This document shows positions 59,251-64,000 of a DNA stretch of 64,000 bases, piece by piece. The notes beneath the pieces were generated by a model. The model was not told the DNA's origin, did no database searches, and saw nothing but the letters and a program-made list of their open reading frames with translations. The DNA is from Azadirachta indica (Eukaryota; Streptophyta; Magnoliopsida; Sapindales; Meliaceae): contig CM040441.1 of assembly GCA_022749755.1 (NCBI GenBank), positions 5,998,890 to 6,062,889 of the forward strand, written 5' to 3'. A program made the position numbers and the translations under genes. Numbering within the stretch: position 1 is the first letter of the stretch; each line of letters begins with the position of its first letter.

Positions 59251-62126
59251 TTTTTATTTAAAAAAGTGAGACTTTAAATTTGTTATAATTTGTTGCCTCT
59301 TTTTAATTAAGCATTTTGTCAATGTATATAGGATCTAATATTTAACACTCTTGAAATAATAGAAAATTAGGGTACAAAAACAAACAAGTTACCATTTGGA
59401 ATCTACGTAAAACGTAGAGTCATATCTAAGCCAAAAGAAAGGTCTAGAATGATATAGGCGTAAGAAAAAAAAAAAAAAGCAAAATTGGCCTGGTTATTTT
59501 ATTTTATTTATTTATTTATCTTTTGCGCTTTCATTTACATTTTTCTCATCCTCTGATTGGCTTTATTATCATAGGATAAATCAATTTTTTCATCTATTTG
59601 ATAGAAATAGCTTCTTTTTTTCTTTCAATTCTTATAATTATTTAAGGGACTAAAATAGAAAAGAAAAGATAGAATTAAATAAAATAAACAATTAAAATAA
59701 ATGATATCGTAATATACTCCATATCTTTTGGGAAAGAGCACATATTCCCTAAGTTTTTGAAAAATATTAGATATTCTTTTGAATTTTTAGAAAATGGAAA
59801 GATATTCCTTAGACTTAGACTTTCTTTAGTTCGATATGTTAAAATATTATTATTTTAATCCTAAATTTTGTTAAAATAACAAAATAGAATATATATTTTT
59901 TATTATTAACAATTCAATCCCCATTATTATAATATTATTTCTAATATATTTGCTATTAAAATGTTAATCTTAAAAAGGTTTATTTTATTTTATTATTTTT
60001 AAAAGAATTTCAAAATAAAAAATATTATTTATTTAAATTAAAATACTAACAATAAATTTAGATAAAATTATATAATAAAATGCTCCTAACGTGCCTTTTC
60101 GTTTCTTTCTTATTAATGATTTAGTATGTAGTGATCATAATGATTTTTAAATAAATCATGTATGTTTTATTTAATATATATTCTTAAAAAATATATTCAT
60201 TTCATTGTATTTTCTTAAAAAAAATATCAAGCACATAATTAATATAAATAAAAGAAAATATAAATACATACTTTATTACAAATAAAGATAGAAAAAATTC
60301 TCTTTGAATTTTTTAAATTAAAATTATATTAAACTAATAAATAATAATATAAAAGTATATATATCCATATATTGACACAACACTAAATTTAATTCATATA
60401 TTATAACTTATTTATTCTGATTTTATTTAAAAACTTGTTCTTGCTTCTAATATTATATAAATGCAATTTACCCATTTTTTTTGGGCAAACTAATGATTTA
60501 TATTTTTTTCTACTTATTGTTAATATTTTAATTTAGATAAAAAATGTAATGTTTTTTAAAAAATTAAGAAAATGTATAAGAATATCTAAATAAGTGAAGA
60601 TAAACCTATATAAGTATAAATTTTTAAATATATATTAAATAAGATATTATACATATTTTCCTTAAAAGCTTTTATTATCAATCCATACTAAATTATAACC
60701 AAGAAACTTAAGAAAAAGATTATGATCATTTTATTATATAATTTTATCTAAATTAATTATCAGCATTTTAATTTAAATAAATATTATTTTTTATTTTTAA
60801 AGTTTTTGAGAAACAACGAAATAAAATAAATCTTTTTAAATTTAACATATTAGTCTCAAATATATTAGAAATAACGATGAGGAAGCAATTTTTCTTCCGG
60901 ACTAGGAGGCCGCCTTGTTTGAGGTAAGGATAAGGGAGGGTTTGTATGAAAATTTAGGGATCAGGTGTTGGATATAGGGACAAAAATTAATCACCATTTT
61001 AAAATTAGGTTGGGGACGGGAATAGGCCTTTTTTCCCAACCTGTTCCCAATTCTCCGAATTTAAATTCAAAATGTTTGTGAATAATCAGGTACCCATTTT
61101 ATTTAACAAATAATTATGAAGTAATTGAAAATAATTTATAATTTTTTAATTTAGTCAATTAAGTCCTTGATAAATATTTACAAAATTTTAAAGCCTACTG
61201 GTGTTATATCCTTGGCCTACTAGGATTTAAAGCCTTAATAGGATTTACATGGCCTGAGTCATATGTGAATTTGGCATCTGGGTTCTTACTTGAACTCATT
61301 GGAGTAGCTACAAAGGTAACACAAATGCAATAGATTTATAATACACTAAAATTAAGTTATTGTTTGGTGTAAGTCTCTGGAAGATCAAGAGTTAAGTATA
61401 AGTTATACCTTTTGTCACTACTTTGTGAAAAATCATTAGGTATGAATATGTTAGATATTTGTGATTAGATTAGTGAAATAGTATCTCTCTCTCAAAAAGC
61501 ATTCTTTTTTTTCTACCGTCGCATAAGGAAAATATTTTATTACGAATGAACAAGATATTGAGGTATTGTTCATACGCAAAATTATAATTCTTAATATAGG
61601 CCTTTTCTACATAAAAAAGGAATTTTTTGTTATCACAGAAGTGGGAGCAATGTGGATTATTCAAGAATCGAAGTTGATTTGTTTTTAAAAAGAAGATATC
61701 AACGAACTTCTATGAAATGGTTTCACAAAATTCAGTTAATTATTTTGATCATGGGATATCATTGAGAAATAAGAATCCGTGTTATCAAAGAGTCATTACC
61801 AGTGGTAATAATTGCAAACTTGATGGATGAATATATATATATATATATATATGTATAAAAGTAGCTCTATGAGTAACATGTGGGCAAGCCATTGATGTTC
61901 CTGAATTTATATTGTATGGAACAATTCTAGTACTAGTATTACCTTCAAATATGCGTTCTTAGAACAAATTTATCACAAATTTATTGTCTTGAGAATATTG
62001 AAAATAATAGGATTTGGACTTCTTAAAAAAAATGTGACTATGTAAAGACTCAATGTATCATTGACCTCAGGACTTTTGAATATAGTGGTAGTGGCATTTT
62101 TGTAATTAATATGTACAACAACTTTA
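59251..62126. other. Gene-free AT-rich interval
   Basis: No gene. A GGGGACGGGAATAGG-containing stretch (60890-61060) recalls GC-rich ends of some DNA transposons but has no visible partner. A (TA)n run lies at about 61830-61852. Confidence 0.5.
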
Positions 62127-63355
62127 GGGAGAACAACCAATGCCCCTATGTTTTGATGCAATACCCCAATGCCACCTTATATTTTGGAATATACCGCATT
62201 ACATTTATCTGTTAGTTAAACTAATGGTAAAATCTGATTTTTAGGACAATTATTAAAATATATGATACTTTACAAAATATATAGGTATTATCGCACAGAC
62301 AATGGGCCTAGACAACAACATATAGATCCCACAATCAACATTTCAAATATAGTAATATATTTTTTATTAACATTTATTTATTTATTTTCATTTCTTCCTT
62401 CCTCTTTCTTTGCATTTTCTTTACTTTTCTCTTCAGCCAAACATTATGCCACAGCCAAACTGTTGGCCACCACTCTTCAATTTTCTCTCCTTACTCTTAC
62501 TACTCTTTCAATTTTCTCTCCACCATCACTATTCAATTTTCTCTCCTATATATCTTCTCCAAACTAAAAAGGAAAGAACACCTAAACCGGCCAAACACAC
62601 AACAATGTAGTAAATTTCCTATCCATAACCACCAAACACAACAAATTATGGAAAAATAAATAAATAAACTTACAAATTTGAACTAGATTCAAGAAATCTA
62701 AGCTCTCAAACCTTCAACTCGCATTCTTGAACACAACAAACTAACATTATAGATCCAGAACCAAATACAGCTTCTTTAGCCAAAACTAAAACCACGCTTT
62801 TCGATGTGAGCAACAAAACAACTAAATCCTTTAGAATGTCAATTCGTCTATCTCAAGACTGTCATCATTCAACTCTAAACAACCTTCATCCAGAACGCTC
62901 ACCCCTTGCCAACTTTCGACCTATGTAGTTCAAAGAGATGGGAATGGTGATGAGTGCTTGGCTCAATGGTGGTGGTTTCGATTGTTCTTGGAAGCGTGAG
63001 GCCTGCATCTCGACTTCTTCAAGGAGTTATCTGAAAAAATTAATTGGATCATGATCTAATGATGATGGTTGTGGTGGTGGTGGTGGTGGTGATCAATGGT
63101 GGAGGAGGATTCATTGGCTTTGAGGATTTGTGGGAGAAGAAATAGGAAAATAAGAAAAATTGTATTATTATTTTTGTATAATTTTTTTGACTTCTTTTAA
63201 TTTTAATTTTTATAATATTGAAAGACGATTTTACACTTCAGAAGCTAAATTGACAGTTAGTCAAATTAACGAATAGATATAACGTGATATTTTTTAAAAT
63301 ATAAGGGGCGTTGGGATATTGCACCAAACCTTAGGGGGTTATTGATCATTCTCCC
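62127..63355. mobile_element. DNA transposon with long terminal inverted repeats, non-autonomous
   Basis: The left end (62127-62230) and the reverse complement of the right end (63250-63355) align over about 100 bases. Both begin GGGAGAA, then CAAT(G/A)(C/A)CCC, then TGCAATA(C/T)CCCAA(T/C)GCC, TTATATTTT, and (T/C)TGTTAGTTAAACTAA-like text. The 1.2-kb total has no transposase. The interior has a pyrimidine-rich left part and a GGTGGTGGTGGT stretch near 63070. Long inverted ends suggest a Mutator-like element, but no 9-base target duplication is evident at the edges I chose. Confidence 0.65.
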
Positions 63356-64000
63356 CATCAAACGTGCTTAACTAAAGTAATGTTTTCTGAAATGTTAGAG
63401 ACGAAAGTTAACCTACCTAATTTTAAATATACATCTTTTGAAACTTAGTGAAAAATTCTATTTTACTATTTTTAACAGGTTACCTGCTTTTCTTAAGAAG
63501 TGTCTTCCTTCTTTAAACTTCACGTGCCTAAATAGTTATAAAAAACTTTGTTATCCACTTAGTTTTTCAAAAGAAGAGAAAATTTATTGATATCTTTTTA
63601 TAAAATGAGCCTCATTTTTCCATAAAAGTTTTTCATCGTTTTGCAGAAATTGGATTTGTTGTTGATATTTATACTATTTGATTTTTTAAAAAAAATTTAT
63701 AGAAGTGAAAATAGGTTGCTATTGAGATTTATAGTATTTGATTTTTTTTTTTCAGAATTTTGCAAAATGATAAAGATCAGGAGGGAGAGAGAGATATTAC
63801 CTTTAATACTAAAAAGATGTGATTAGTTTTATATTTCGTATTAAATTTTATCATTTTGTAAAGTTACTAAATTAATTTTGGAATTATGCTCAAATACATT
63901 TTTGAAAATATTTCAATTAAATGGATATTTTGTGAATTTCTTTTTAAAAAATAAATAATTAAATTTTGAATCAAACAAACTAATTTTTTTTTAATTCACT
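63356..64000. other. Window end, nothing recognised
   Basis: AT-rich. A GATTTATA(C/G)TATTTGATTTTTT doublet occurs near 63665 and 63726. No gene supported. Confidence 0.5.

Noticed and set aside
60890..61060. GGGGACGGG-containing stretch as a transposon end
   Set aside because: No inverted partner or target duplication found; mentioned only as part of the gene-free interval.
62262..62610. Two overlapping plus-strand frames in CT-rich DNA
   Set aside because: Pyrimidine-rich interior of the inverted-repeat element; no domain, frame choice arbitrary.
1..64000. CRISPR arrays, tRNA or rRNA genes, bacterial-type operons
   Set aside because: None seen; the window is plant nuclear DNA and short repeats are microsatellites or transposon-derived.

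Overview
This is plant nuclear DNA: AT-rich, with GT-AG introns, plant-only gene families (TIR-NB-LRR immune receptors, LRR receptor kinases, a papain-like senescence protease) and plant-type transposons. The proteins look most like those of a woody eudicot. Citrus or a close relative is my best guess, from memory of family style and not from a search.

Layout. (1) 0.5-5.2 kb: a small papain-like protease cluster, all on the minus strand. One gene is complete (2747-3894) and lies between two broken relatives. (2) 6.2-28.4 kb: three TIR-NB-LRR (TNL) loci in direct orientation (TNL1, TNL2, TNL3). All use the same five-exon plan (TIR / NB-ARC / linker / LRR / C-terminal jelly-roll), their flanks are also duplicated, and all are broken. 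TNL1 is 5'-truncated and split by a small LTR element. TNL2 carries many lesions. TNL3 is almost intact, with one 14-bp deletion and one nonsense codon. (3) 28.6-31.4 kb: a dead LINE 3' end and a decayed LRR-RLK (MIK2-like) fragment. (4) 31.9-40.9 kb: a fourth, more divergent TNL on the minus strand (TNL4), split by a full-length but dead Ty1/copia element with 221-bp LTRs and a perfect 5-bp target duplication. (5) 41-47.8 kb: dispersed repeats, a likely solo LTR and a 5'-truncated LINE. (6) 48.7-51.9 kb: an intact LRR-XII receptor kinase (non-RD, EFR/Xa21 type), minus strand. (7) 52.3-54.2 kb: a copy of the TNL upstream flank with no TNL after it, carrying a retroposon whose empty site is visible in the TNL3 flank. 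(8) 54.2-64 kb: AT-rich, gene-poor DNA with a local array of long diverged repeats and a 1.2-kb element with long inverted ends.

Functionally this is an immune-receptor neighbourhood undergoing duplication and decay. By eye only two genes have complete reading frames, the papain-like protease and the LRR receptor kinase. No TNL locus here can encode a full-length receptor as read, although TNL3 could encode a 243-residue TIR plus P-loop protein. I found no tRNA, rRNA, CRISPR or convincing new enzyme system. The most informative signals are structural: replication-slip lesions, nested insertions, empty sites and duplicated flanks. Alignments quoted here were made by eye.
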